Positions 25,766 to 34,371 of a stretch of DNA of 64,000 nt are shown piece by piece. The notes under the pieces are model-generated. The model did not search any database. It was not told where the DNA came from and saw nothing but the letters and a program-made list of their open reading frames with translations. The stretch's first letter is position 1. The number at the start of each line of letters is the position of its first letter. The position numbers and the translations under genes are program-made. Source of the DNA: Niabella soli DSM 19437 (GTDB taxonomy: Bacteria > Bacteroidota > Bacteroidia > Chitinophagales > Chitinophagaceae); contig NZ_CP007035.1 of NCBI RefSeq assembly GCF_000243115.2, forward strand, positions 2,852,001 through 2,916,000, given 5' to 3'.

Positions 25766-27061
25766 TTATACCCTCTTGTCAATAAACCGTACCGGCTTTC
25801 GGGCGCCGTCCGGAAATTGCAGTTGCTGCATTTCCTCTCTGGTAAGGTATTTTATATGCGGCATCACCCGCAGGCGCGCCTGTAAATAGGATTTGATGCG
25901 GTTGGAGGTGTCCTCGGAAGTGTTGACCGGTACAAGGTATAACAACACTTCATCGGTACCAATCTCATTGCTGTACACTTCGGCCACATATTCTTTAATG
26001 GCGTCTATTTTATGAATGATCTCAAAAAGAGCCGGCGCAAAAAGCGTGGTGCCTTTAAATTTGATCATTTGTTTTTTACGTCCGATAACCGGCGACAGGC
26101 GGGTAGTATGGCGGCCACAACTACAAGGCTCATAATAAGCGCGGCAAAGATCACCGGTTTTATAACGCAGCAGGGGCATACCTTCCACGCCCAGCGTGGT
26201 GACCGTTACTTCGCCAATTTCGCCCGGAGGCACAGGCTGGCCTTCATCATCGATTAATTCCAGGATAACCAGCTCAGGGTTCAGATGCCCTCCCCTGCCG
26301 GCGCTGCACTCCGTAAAAGCTGTTTGCATTTCTGTAGAGGCATAGGTTGAATAAAGCCGGATCTTCCAGTCCTCCGTAATTTTCGTCCCTAGTATATTTA
26401 ATGACAGGTCTTCGTGACGGAGATTTTCACCAATGCAGATCGCTTTTTTTACGGAAGACTTATTGGGGTCAATACCGTTCTCTTTTGCATATTGGATCAG
26501 TTTTACAATAAAGGAGGGCACAGCAACTATGGAAGTGGGTTTCAGGCGTTCAATTACTTCCCATTGCAAAGAAGGAACGCCAGGCCCCACGCGCACCAGC
26601 CCCGCCCCTAATTTCCGGATGCCTAAATAATAGGCAATGCCCGCCATAAATTGCCGGTCAAGGGTCAGCATCAACTGATAAATATCCGAAGCACTGCCAT
26701 CCGCACATACAAAAGAGCTGTACTCATTGTAGGCAAGGCGTTGCAGGTCATTTTCAGTAAGCGCTATCGTAACCGGGCTGCCCACCGTACCGGAAGTGGC
26801 CATGTATTCCACCACCTGGTACCGGGGTACGCATAAAAAATCGCTGTTGTACTGTTGCAGATGTTCTTTTTCGGTAGGCGGGATCTTTACAAGGTCTTCG
26901 ATATGACGGATCGCGCCCGGCTCTATTCTATTTTCCTTAAATAGCCGTTTGTAAAACGGCGAATTTAAATTAAGGTAAGCCAGCAGGTTTGCCAGTTTAT
27001 TTTCCTGGTAGGTTTTGATCTGCTGCGCAGATTGAAAGGATAAAGAAGGTAACTCGTTCAT
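25766..27061 (-). CDS. PaaK-like adenylate-forming ligase
   Basis: A 431-aa enzyme of the phenylacetate-CoA ligase group. The ATP-binding loop is MATSGTVGSPVTIALT, the A5-like stretch is LYSTYASTEMQTAFTEC, and the hinge shows YKTGDLCR followed by GRKKQMIKFKG. A Cys set CSCGRH is present. It would activate an aromatic or fatty acid as an adenylate. Its place next to acpS and 1.7 kb from tyrosine ammonia-lyase on the same strand makes loading of 4-coumarate onto a carrier protein a good guess, but not a proof. Confidence 0.82.
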   Translation of the reverse strand: MNELPSLSFQSAQQIKTYQENKLANLLAYLNLNSPFYKRLFKENRIEPGAIRHIEDLVKIPPTEKEHLQQYNSDFLCVPRYQVVEYMATSGTVGSPVTIALTENDLQRLAYNEYSSFVCADGSASDIYQLMLTLDRQFMAGIAYYLGIRKLGAGLVRVGPGVPSLQWEVIERLKPTSIVAVPSFIVKLIQYAKENGIDPNKSSVKKAICIGENLRHEDLSLNILGTKITEDWKIRLYSTYASTEMQTAFTECSAGRGGHLNPELVILELIDDEGQPVPPGEIGEVTVTTLGVEGMPLLRYKTGDLCRAYYEPCSCGRHTTRLSPVIGRKKQMIKFKGTTLFAPALFEIIHKIDAIKEYVAEVYSNEIGTDEVLLYLVPVNTSEDTSNRIKSYLQARLRVMPHIKYLTREEMQQLQFPDGARKPVRFIDKRV

Positions 27062-27081
27062 TGAATCAAAAGTAGGATTTA

Positions 27082-27456
27082 TTAATCCTCTATAACCACC
27101 ACTGCCGCCGCAATATTTTTTAAATGACTTAGAGAGATTTTCACTTTATCCAGTGAAAGATATTGCAAGGTTGCCGCCGTTTGTCCGGTGAGTTTCAGTT
27201 CCGGTTTACCATTTTCATCCCCAAGGACGATTATTTCATTAAATGCCGTGCCAGTGGTCCAGCCGGTGCCCAGCGCTTTAAAGAAGGCCTCTTTTGCAGC
27301 AAAGCGGGCCGCATAATGCTCGTATTTATGGGTCTTGGGCTCACAGTAATCAACTTCTTCCGGAGCAAAGATCAACTCCCGAAATCCCTGCTCCTTTTGA
27401 ATTTTTTCCGCAATGCGTTCTGTTTCTATTACGTCTAATCCGATACCAGTGATCAT
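27082..27456 (-). CDS. acpS: Holo-ACP synthase (phosphopantetheinyl transferase)
   Basis: A 124-aa AcpS that moves 4'-phosphopantetheine from CoA to the Ser of acyl carrier proteins. The motifs ITGIGLDVIETERI and ARFAAKEAFFKALGTG are diagnostic; the Asp and Glu are Mg ligands. The start is ATG 27456; an upstream in-frame ATG-like codon would add nine residues that belong to a dispersed repeat. It lies 20 bases upstream of the PaaK-like gene, which suggests one transcript. Confidence 0.93.
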   Translation of the reverse strand: MITGIGLDVIETERIAEKIQKEQGFRELIFAPEEVDYCEPKTHKYEHYAARFAAKEAFFKALGTGWTTGTAFNEIIVLGDENGKPELKLTGQTAATLQYLSLDKVKISLSHLKNIAAAVVVIED

Positions 27457-27462
27457 ATTTTT

Positions 27463-27530
27463 TGTTTCAGGTTTCAGGTTCAAAGTTCCAGGTTTCTTTC
27501 AAACGTTAAACATGAAACCTTGAACCGGCC
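27463..27530. repeat. Intergenic inverted repeat of GTTTCAGGTTTCAGG units
   Basis: Iterated GTTTCAGGTTTCAGGTTC on the left faces ATGAAACCTTGAACC on the right. It fills the gap between acpS and yidD and belongs with the hairpins at 6537 and 52412. Confidence 0.6.
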
Positions 27531-27538
27531 CTACGGGC

Positions 27539-27769
27539 CTAGGGCACCGGATCGTATCCGCTTCCACCCCAGGGATGGCAACGGGAAATCCTTTTTATCG
27601 ATAACCACAACCCCTTAAACGGCCCGTATTTTTTAAAAGCTTCCAGCGCATAATGACTGCAGGTAGGCGTATAACGGCATTTGGGACCCATCCAGGGAGA
27701 GATCACCAATTGATAAAAACGGATCAGCAGCACAAATGGCAGACTTAATATTTTAAGAAATCCTTTCAC
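27539..27769 (-). CDS. yidD: Membrane protein insertion efficiency factor YidD
   Basis: A 76-aa small protein with the YidD signature: [20 protein letters not shown] then [13 protein letters not shown] and ending in [13 protein letters not shown]. It helps YidC-dependent membrane insertion at the inner face of the membrane. It starts at GTG 27769, overlapping the 3' end of rnpA by 17 bases, so the two are coupled. This is the usual rnpA-yidD order. Confidence 0.93.
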   Translation of the reverse strand: MKGFLKILSLPFVLLIRFYQLVISPWMGPKCRYTPTCSHYALEAFKKYGPFKGLWLSIKRISRCHPWGGSGYDPVP

Positions 27770-28148
27770 TGGTGGTGGTAATTATTTTTTGTAACCCTTT
27801 CCCAACTTGTTTATATATTTCGTCAAAAACCGGCAATTCTTTCCCTGTAAACAATAAAAACAGACAAAGGTTTGATTGCCGCTGCAGCACTGCAGCTTTC
27901 AATTCATGCTGCTGCAGGCGGTAGGCCTCCCGTAACAGGCGCTTGATACGATTGCGATCCACGGCCTTTTTAAAATAACGGCTATTGGCGCCCACACCGC
28001 ATTGCACTGTTCCCTGTTCATTTGGTTCCTCAGTAAAAAGAAACTTTATCGGACCCGAGTAAACCCGTTTCCCGGTTTTAAAAACCGCCTGTAGCTTTTT
28101 CCGGCTCTTTAACCGGTCTTGCCGGGGAAATGTATTTTTTGTGTTAAT
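27753..28148 (-). CDS. rnpA: Ribonuclease P protein component, apparent ATT start
   Basis: A 131-aa basic protein subunit of RNase P that helps mature tRNA 5' ends. The family pattern is clear: [18 protein letters not shown], then [26 protein letters not shown]. The N-terminus needed by the family ([17 protein letters not shown]) has no ATG, GTG or TTG in frame; the best start is ATT 28148. A TATTTTTG -7-like box at 28175-28168 lies just upstream, so transcripts should begin after the longer open frame's upstream codons. The following yidD overlaps by 17 bases. Confidence 0.85.
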   Translation of the reverse strand: MNTKNTFPRQDRLKSRKKLQAVFKTGKRVYSGPIKFLFTEEPNEQGTVQCGVGANSRYFKKAVDRNRIKRLLREAYRLQQHELKAAVLQRQSNLCLFLLFTGKELPVFDEIYKQVGKGLQKIITTTSERIS

Positions 28149-28211
28149 AGTGCTGCTGTTTAAATTGCAAAAATAAAAATTTGACCGCGCATTTTCGCAG
28201 GCACTAAAGTT

Positions 28212-30572
28212 ATGATTAAAACGATTGCAATTATCCTGTTCTGGTTTACAGCATTTACCTGCACCACCGTGGCAACCGCCCAGGTAAACCTTTTTGTTGC
28301 ACCCAATGGGCAGGATACCAATGACGGCACACTTTCCAAACCCTTCAAAACACCGGAGCGGGCGCTGCACCAGGCGGAACAATTTCCCCGAAAGCAGGTA
28401 ACGATATTCCTTCGTAAAGGAAAGTATTATTTAGCGCATCCGCTCAGTATAAATAACAGGCTCAAAACGCGGTCCCTTACCCTTGCTGCATTCCATGATG
28501 AAAACGTCGTCATCAGTGCAGGGCGCCCGCTGCGCCTGAGCTGGGAACCTTACCGACAGGGGATTTACAAGGCCAAAGTTCCCGCGGGGGTGAATTTTGA
28601 GCGCTTATACGTAAACGGATCCCTGCAGGTACTGGCCCGCTACCCCAATTACGACAGCACCGCAAAAGTATTTAACGGTACCAGCGCCGATGCCATCAGC
28701 CCGCAACGGGTAAAAAGATGGAAAGACCCGGTTGGAGGCTATGTGCATGCCTTGCATGCGGGAGAATGGGGCGGGTTCCACTATCGCATTACCAATGTGG
28801 ACGGGGCCGGCAACCTGCAACTGGAGGGCGGTTGGCAAAATAATCGCCCCGCAGCAATGCACAAACAATATCGCTTTGTTGAAAATATATTCGAAGAATT
28901 AGATGCACCCAGCGAATGGTTCCTCGACAAAAAAACCGCGACCCTCTACTATCTGCCCAATAAGGGCGTTGATCTTCGTTCGGCAACAATAGAAGTATCC
29001 CGGTTCAGGAACAGTATTGAACTAACCGGCACCTCTGCAAATCCACTTAAAAATATTGTGATCAGCGGCATTACCTTCTTACATAATGAACGCAGTTTTA
29101 TGGAAACAAAGGAGCCTTTGCTTCGTAGCGACTGGACCATTTACCGCGGCGGTGCGCTGCTGCTGGAAAACACGGAAAACTGTAAAATAACCGACTGCCG
29201 CTTTTTTGACATCGGAGGTAACGCCATCTTGCTAAGTGGGTATAATAAACAGGATACGATCAGCAATAATCATATCAGTAATGCCGGCGCTTCCGCAATT
29301 GCCTTCGTGGGTAAACCGGACGCCGTGCGTTCGCCCCTTTTCCGGTATGCTGATTTTATTTCTTATGACAAGATCGATAAAACGCCGGGGCCAAAATCGA
29401 ACAACTATCCGCAGGATTGTATCGCCGTTAATAATCTTGTACATGATATCGGGCGCATTGAAAAACAGGCTACGGGTGTTGAGATCGAAATGGCGGCCCG
29501 CGTCACTGTAAAAAACAACAGCATTTACAACACACCGCGCGCAGGTATTAATATTGGTGACGGCTGTTTCGGAGGGCATCTTATCGAATATAATGATGTG
29601 TTCAACACGGTATTGGAAACGGGCGATCACGGCGCTTTTAATTCCTGGGGGCGCGACCGGTACTGGAATGCTAACCGGAAATATATGGATAGCCTGGTGG
29701 CCCTGCACCCGGAACTGATCTTATTGGATGCGCAACAAACCTCTACCATCCGGAACAATCGCTTCCGTTGTGATCATGGCTGGGATATTGACCTGGATGA
29801 TGGCTCCTCCCACTACCATATTTATAACAATCTTTGTTTAAATGGCGGGCTAAAACTGCGCGAAGGTTTTTACCGCACTGTTGAGAATAATATAATGGTG
29901 AATAATACGTTTCACCCTCATGTATGGTTTCAAAGCAGCGGGGATATTTTCCGTCATAATATTATTATGACCCCTTACGCTCCTATCGGGATGAAACATT
30001 GGGGCAGGGAAATTGATTCCAACTTTTTTAATTCCAAAGCTGATCTGGAAAGAGCGCAAGCCCGTCAAACGGATGTGCACAGTCTTTTTGGCGACGCGCT
30101 TTTTGTTAATCCCTCCCTGGGAGATTATAACGTAACCCCACAGTCTGCGGCATTGAAAACGGGATTTGAAAACTTCCCGATGGATTCCTTTGGCGTTCAG
30201 GATCCGGCTTTAAAAAAACTGTCGGCAACCCCGGTATTACCCGTGTTGATGCGCAGTGCTGTTATTGGGGAAAATGCAGCGCCCCTCCGCTTGCTGGGGG
30301 CGGTTTTAAAATCGGTTCAGGGACCGGGAGATCGTTCGGCGTATGGATTACCCGATGAACGGGGAGTAATTATTGTAACATTAAGCAGCAACAGTCCATT
30401 GAAGACGGCGGGCCTGCAGGAAAATGATGTGATCCGGAAAATGGATGGCGCCGATATCCTTAATACCGATGACCTGGAAAAACGCTGCCAGACCAGCCGG
30501 TGGAAAGGATCCGTAAAAATGGAGGCGATCCGGAATCAGCAGCTAGTGCAGGTAACACTGGCGTTAAAATAA
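28212..30572 (+). CDS. Secreted right-handed beta-helix protein with C-terminal PDZ
   Basis: A 786-aa exported protein with a signal peptide ending near VATAQ. The N-terminus FVAPNGQDTNDGTLSKPF is typical of parallel beta-helix carbohydrate-active or surface proteins; LYVNGSLQVLARYPNYDS and repeated NNxI...NNxIYN turns (residues about 340-600) support this. The last 90 residues form a PDZ-like domain (GVIIVTLSSNSPLKTAGLQENDVIRKMDG). The layout resembles GH141-like enzymes of Bacteroidota but I cannot assign substrate. It is divergent from rnpA and lies between rnpA and rpmH, which are usually adjacent. Confidence 0.8.
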   Translation: MIKTIAIILFWFTAFTCTTVATAQVNLFVAPNGQDTNDGTLSKPFKTPERALHQAEQFPRKQVTIFLRKGKYYLAHPLSINNRLKTRSLTLAAFHDENVVISAGRPLRLSWEPYRQGIYKAKVPAGVNFERLYVNGSLQVLARYPNYDSTAKVFNGTSADAISPQRVKRWKDPVGGYVHALHAGEWGGFHYRITNVDGAGNLQLEGGWQNNRPAAMHKQYRFVENIFEELDAPSEWFLDKKTATLYYLPNKGVDLRSATIEVSRFRNSIELTGTSANPLKNIVISGITFLHNERSFMETKEPLLRSDWTIYRGGALLLENTENCKITDCRFFDIGGNAILLSGYNKQDTISNNHISNAGASAIAFVGKPDAVRSPLFRYADFISYDKIDKTPGPKSNNYPQDCIAVNNLVHDIGRIEKQATGVEIEMAARVTVKNNSIYNTPRAGINIGDGCFGGHLIEYNDVFNTVLETGDHGAFNSWGRDRYWNANRKYMDSLVALHPELILLDAQQTSTIRNNRFRCDHGWDIDLDDGSSHYHIYNNLCLNGGLKLREGFYRTVENNIMVNNTFHPHVWFQSSGDIFRHNIIMTPYAPIGMKHWGREIDSNFFNSKADLERAQARQTDVHSLFGDALFVNPSLGDYNVTPQSAALKTGFENFPMDSFGVQDPALKKLSATPVLPVLMRSAVIGENAAPLRLLGAVLKSVQGPGDRSAYGLPDERGVIIVTLSSNSPLKTAGLQENDVIRKMDGADILNTDDLEKRCQTSRWKGSVKMEAIRNQQLVQVTLALK

Positions 30573-30650
30573 AGGGGCTTTATCAAAAGTAGTTTTAAAC
30601 CGCTGTGTCCACTGTGGTTATGTTTCTGAACTTTTGAGATAATCTCTAAA

Positions 30651-30675
30651 ATAAAACAGCCCCAAAAAGGGGCTG
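30651..30675 (-). terminator. Intrinsic terminator of rpmH
   Basis: Stem CAGCCCC (30657-30663) with GGGGCTG (30669-30675), loop of five A; on the minus strand it is followed by TTTTATTTT. It lies 27 bases after the rpmH stop, so rpmH is transcribed alone. Confidence 0.85.
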
Positions 30676-30701
30676 CTAATTCTTTTAATAAGCTGAGTTG
30701 C

Positions 30702-30857
30702 TTATTTCAATTTCCTTTCGTCAGAAACCGTTAATTTTTTACGGCCTTTTGCACGGCGCGAAGCTAATACTTTGCGACCGTTGGCAGTTTGCATACGCTT
30801 ACGAAAGCCGTGAACTGTTTTACGGCGGCGACGATGGGGTTGAAATGTACGTTTCAT
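30702..30857 (-). CDS. rpmH: 50S ribosomal protein L34
   Basis: A 51-aa very basic protein. It begins [18 protein letters not shown] and continues [20 protein letters not shown], the invariant L34 sequence, ending DERKLK. It is a structural protein of the large ribosomal subunit. In most bacteria rnpA follows directly; here a terminator follows and rnpA is 2.5 kb away beyond an opposite-strand gene. No dnaA is next to it. Confidence 0.98.
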   Translation of the reverse strand: MKRTFQPHRRRRKTVHGFRKRMQTANGRKVLASRRAKGRKKLTVSDERKLK

Positions 30858-31048
30858 ACTATTTTAAAATTTTCACTTTTTTTTGAATGCGCATGGGAGA
30901 ACATGCTGATTTTCAATACTTTTCAACCAGGCACCACCCCGGTTGGTTTGTGAAAGGACCGCGAAGATAGGAAAAATATCTGGTTTGAGCAGCTAAAATC
31001 AGGAGCAGCCACATAATTTTAAGCCACTGCTGTGAGATAAAAACAGCG

Positions 31049-31912
31049 CTAGATGAATGATTGCTTCGCCAGGTAATCATGACTGAACTTGATGCTTTCA
31101 AACATATCGCCCTTGCTGGTATCCTGCTCTACGAACCATTTTTTCAACCCGGCCTTTTTTCTTGCAGCAAAAATCCGGGCAAAATCAATAGTCCCATGTC
31201 CCACCTCCGTAATATCCTTTGATCCGGCGGCCATGTCTTTCACATGCCATAAAGGGAAACGCCCGGGATATTTATTAAAATACGCCACCGGATCATGACC
31301 GGCTTTGGATATCCAGTACAAATCCATCTCCATATTTACCAATGAAGCCGGCGTGTTTTTGATCAGATAATCATACACCAATGTATCGTTATACTTTTCA
31401 AATTCAAAGTCGTGGTTGTGGTAGGCAAACCCCATTCCTGCAGGAGCTGCTTTTTCTGCCGACTTCGTTAGTAAACCGGGTAATTTAGCATACACTTCTT
31501 TAGTACGTTCATTAGGGAACAGAAACGCGCACACCATGTACCGAGCTCCGATGGCATGAACATCCTCTACCGCTTTTTCCCAACCATCTGTTAGGGTTCC
31601 TTTTGATTTTACCATCAACCCGGTGGTATGGTGGGAGCTGGTCACCTTCATGCCGGTATTTTTCAAAATAGTTTTAAACTCGCCCGGCGTTTTCCCAAAA
31701 AAACTGCCATTGTAGCCATAAATCTCCAGTTCATTATAACCGATTGACACCAGTTTTTCCAAGGTACCTTCCAAATCTTTTGCAACGGCATCCCGTACCG
31801 AATACAGTTGCAGGGCCATGTACTTTTTCTTAGCGTTTGCTGCAAATACATTCGTTGTATATAAACCTGCTGCTCCCAGGCCCAGGGTTTTTAAAAAATC
31901 GGCTCTTTTCAT
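31049..31912 (-). CDS. Exported sugar phosphate isomerase/epimerase-like TIM-barrel protein
   Basis: A 287-aa protein of the xylose isomerase-like TIM-barrel family. The N-terminus KRADFLKTLGLGAAGLYTTNVFA is an export signal of the type seen in many Bacteroidota oxidoreductase or isomerase proteins. Barrel motifs include LQLYSVRD, YNELEIYGYNG, FAYHNHDFEFEKYN, and MEMDLYWISKAGHDP, with His and Glu/Asp metal ligands. The start is ATG 31912, since the longer frame begins inside a dispersed repeat. The substrate is unknown. Confidence 0.88.
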   Translation of the reverse strand: MKRADFLKTLGLGAAGLYTTNVFAANAKKKYMALQLYSVRDAVAKDLEGTLEKLVSIGYNELEIYGYNGSFFGKTPGEFKTILKNTGMKVTSSHHTTGLMVKSKGTLTDGWEKAVEDVHAIGARYMVCAFLFPNERTKEVYAKLPGLLTKSAEKAAPAGMGFAYHNHDFEFEKYNDTLVYDYLIKNTPASLVNMEMDLYWISKAGHDPVAYFNKYPGRFPLWHVKDMAAGSKDITEVGHGTIDFARIFAARKKAGLKKWFVEQDTSKGDMFESIKFSHDYLAKQSFI

Positions 31913-31983
31913 TGACTTTCCGTTTTTGTAAATAAAAAAATTGCTCCCTGAAGTTAGCAGATATTGATCAAAATGCAAACAAC

Positions 31984-32027
31984 GAGATTTCTCTTCATCC
32001 CGCGAAGCGGGACTCATCGAAATGACG
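31984..32027. repeat. Dispersed repeat copy with internal CCCGCGAAGCGGG hairpin
   Basis: GAGATTTCTCTTCATCCCGC then GAAGCGGGACTCATCGAAATGACG is an inverted copy of the family at 8132 and 8269. The inner CCCGC GAA GCGGG stem is perfect. It lies between murI and the isomerase-like gene. Confidence 0.65.
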
Positions 32028-32059
32028 TGTTAAGATATGGTCAGTGCTTCGGGTGAAAG

Positions 32060-32908
32060 TTATAAAGTAATTTGTTTGCTGCTGACCGGCGCACCAAAAA
32101 AAGCGGAACCGTGATTATCAAAATCTTCCGCGGAATCCGTTGTAAAAAACAGGCGCCCGCCGTTTTTGCTGCATTGCTGTTCTATTTCCGGATGGCGTTG
32201 CAGGTAATCCGCCAGGCTTTTGGCAACCAGTTCTCCCTGTGAAACTAATTTCACATCAATGGGCAGGTCTTCCTGTATTTTATTTTTTAACAACGGATAA
32301 TGGGTACAAGCCAATAGCACCACATCAATATGCGGGCCTTTATGAAATAAGGAATGCAGGTTCTTTTTAATAAAGAAATCAGCTCCATGCGTATCGATTT
32401 CATCATTCTCAACAATAGGCACCCACATGGGGCAGGCTTCCTGGTATACTTTTATATCCGGAAAAAATTTATGGATCTCGATGGGATACGATTCGGAGTT
32501 TACCGTGCCCTTTGTTGCCAGGATGCCGATCTCGCCCATTTCTGAATAATTGCCAATTACTTCCGTGGTAGGGCGAATAACCCCCAGCACCCTTTTTTCA
32601 GGAGCGATCCTTGACAGATCATTTTGCTGAATGGTGCGTAATGCTTTTGCTGATGCTGTATTGCAGGCAAGGATCACCAGCGAACAGCCCTGGCTGAAAA
32701 ACCATTCCACACATTGCAGCGTGTATTCATAAACCGTTTCAAAGGAGCGGTTTCCGTAAGGTGCCCGGGCATTATCACCTAAATAGAGATAATCATATTG
32801 CGGCAATATATTAACCAACTCCTTCAGCACGGTTAATCCGCCGTAGCCGGAATCAAAAACGCCGATGGGCGCTCCGCTATTTCTGATTTCTGATTTCTGA
32901 TTACTCAT
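32060..32908 (-). CDS. murI: Glutamate racemase
   Basis: A 282-aa enzyme that makes D-glutamate for peptidoglycan. The N-terminal loop GVFDSGYGGLTVL, first catalytic Cys in ILACNTASAKALR, and the second in VLLACTHYPLLKNKI are all present. The ATG overlaps the murA stop by four bases (ATGA). The first residues (SNQKSEIRNS) before the conserved core are encoded by three copies of a TTCTGATT-type repeat that spans the murA/murI boundary and are probably not needed for catalysis. Confidence 0.95.
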   Translation of the reverse strand: MSNQKSEIRNSGAPIGVFDSGYGGLTVLKELVNILPQYDYLYLGDNARAPYGNRSFETVYEYTLQCVEWFFSQGCSLVILACNTASAKALRTIQQNDLSRIAPEKRVLGVIRPTTEVIGNYSEMGEIGILATKGTVNSESYPIEIHKFFPDIKVYQEACPMWVPIVENDEIDTHGADFFIKKNLHSLFHKGPHIDVVLLACTHYPLLKNKIQEDLPIDVKLVSQGELVAKSLADYLQRHPEIEQQCSKNGGRLFFTTDSAEDFDNHGSAFFGAPVSSKQITL

Positions 32909-32920
32909 TTCTGACTTCTC
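32881..32920. repeat. TTCTGATTTCTGATT repeat spanning the murA/murI junction
   Basis: Iterated TTCTGATTTCTGATTTCTGA then TTACTCATTTCTGACTTCT. On the minus strand it encodes the last residues of MurA (RSQK) and the first ones of MurI (SNQKSEIRNS). Related AATCAGAA units appear near 57401 and 57544. Confidence 0.7.
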
Positions 32921-34215
32921 TTAATATCTGCTCCCAGTGCCTGTAGCCGGGTGTCGATCTGCTGGTAGCCCCGGTCTATTTGTTCGATATTCTGAATAAT
33001 ACTTTTTCCTTCGGCGCTTAAGGCCGCGATCAGCAAGGCCACCCCCGCACGGATATCCGGACTGCTCATGGTAATACCCCGCAGCCGCTGTTCCCGTTCT
33101 AACCCTATCACTACGGCCCGGTGCGGATCGCATAAGATGATCTGCGCGCCCATTTCTATCAGTTTATCTACAAAGAACAACCGGCTTTCGAACATTTTCT
33201 GATGGATCAATACGCTTCCATGCGCCTGTATGGCCGTCACCAGCACAATGCTCAGCAGATCCGGCGTAAAGCCCGGCCAGGGGTGGTCGTAGATGGTTAA
33301 TACACCGCCGTCAAAATAACGTTGTATGGTATAACTTTCCTGCTCCGGGATAAAAATATCATCCCCTTTAAATTCCATTTGAATGCCCAGTTGTCTGAAC
33401 TTATCCGGAATAATGCCCAGATCGTTAATACCGGCATTTTTTATGGTGATCTCGCTTTGCGTCATGGCAGCAAGGCCAATAAAGGAGCCCACTTCTATCA
33501 TATCGGGCAACATCGTATGAGTGGTGCCTCCCAGGTAATCCACCCCCTCAACGGTTAACAGGTTACTACCAATGCCGCTGATCTTCGCCCCCATCCGGTT
33601 CAGCATTTTGCAAAGCTGCTGCAGGTAAGGCTCGCAAGCCGCATTATAAATGGTGGTGGTACCGCTGGCCATGGAAGCCGCCATAACAATATTTGCGGTT
33701 CCGGTTACCGATGGTTCGTCCAACAACATATATGTGCCTTGCAATTTATCTGCTGTCAGATGAAAAAAACCGTCCTCCTGATTATAATCGAACCGGGTGC
33801 CTAATTTTTCAAATCCAATCACATGGGTATCCAGTCTTCTGCGGCCTATTTTATCGCCGCCGGGCTTGGGAATAAACGCTTTTTTAAACCGCGCCAGCAT
33901 AGCGCCCGCCAGCATTACAGAGCCGCGCAAGCGCCCGCTTTTCTTTTTAAAATCGGCGCTGTGCAGGTAATCCACATTCACATCGTCGGCCTGGAAGGTA
34001 CAGGTATGACGATCGGTCCGCCGCACTTTTACATTCATTTCCCCCAGCAATTCTATCAGGAGGTTTACATCCAGGATATCCGGGATATTATGGATGGTGA
34101 CGGTTTCAGGCGTCAGCAGCACGGCGCTGATGATCTGTAATGCTTCATTCTTGGCCCCTTGCGGCTGAATTTCGCCTTTCAGGCGATTACCGCCCCGCAC
34201 TTCAAATACGTTCAT
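32905..34215 (-). CDS. murA: UDP-GlcNAc 1-carboxyvinyltransferase with Asp at the fosfomycin-target position
   Basis: A 436-aa enol-transferase doing the first committed step of peptidoglycan synthesis. Lys22-Asn23 of the active site are in QGAKNEALQII. The active-site loop reads KPGGDKIGRRRLDTH, so residue 121 is Asp (codon GAT) where most MurA have the Cys alkylated by fosfomycin. Asp occurs naturally there in mycobacterial and chlamydial enzymes and gives fosfomycin insensitivity. The rest looks intact, for example SEITIKNAGINDLG and RAGVALLIAALSAEG. Overlaps murI by four bases. Confidence 0.95.
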   Translation of the reverse strand: MNVFEVRGGNRLKGEIQPQGAKNEALQIISAVLLTPETVTIHNIPDILDVNLLIELLGEMNVKVRRTDRHTCTFQADDVNVDYLHSADFKKKSGRLRGSVMLAGAMLARFKKAFIPKPGGDKIGRRRLDTHVIGFEKLGTRFDYNQEDGFFHLTADKLQGTYMLLDEPSVTGTANIVMAASMASGTTTIYNAACEPYLQQLCKMLNRMGAKISGIGSNLLTVEGVDYLGGTTHTMLPDMIEVGSFIGLAAMTQSEITIKNAGINDLGIIPDKFRQLGIQMEFKGDDIFIPEQESYTIQRYFDGGVLTIYDHPWPGFTPDLLSIVLVTAIQAHGSVLIHQKMFESRLFFVDKLIEMGAQIILCDPHRAVVIGLEREQRLRGITMSSPDIRAGVALLIAALSAEGKSIIQNIEQIDRGYQQIDTRLQALGADIKRSQK

Positions 34216-34371
34216 ATTATTGATAGCTGTTTATGCAGCGAAGATAATTTTTTTGGCTCTTAAAAATTTAAGCTGATGGATTTAAAAAACGAGTAAACTT
34301 ACACGTAATCCGCTTTCGTAGAGATACCAGCATCAACATACGATAATATTCGTATATTTAAATCCAATTTG

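Noticed and set aside
28149-28382. Upstream extension of rnpA to a 209-aa protein
   Set aside because: The extra 78 residues run antisense through the signal peptide of the divergent gene and have no RnpA similarity.
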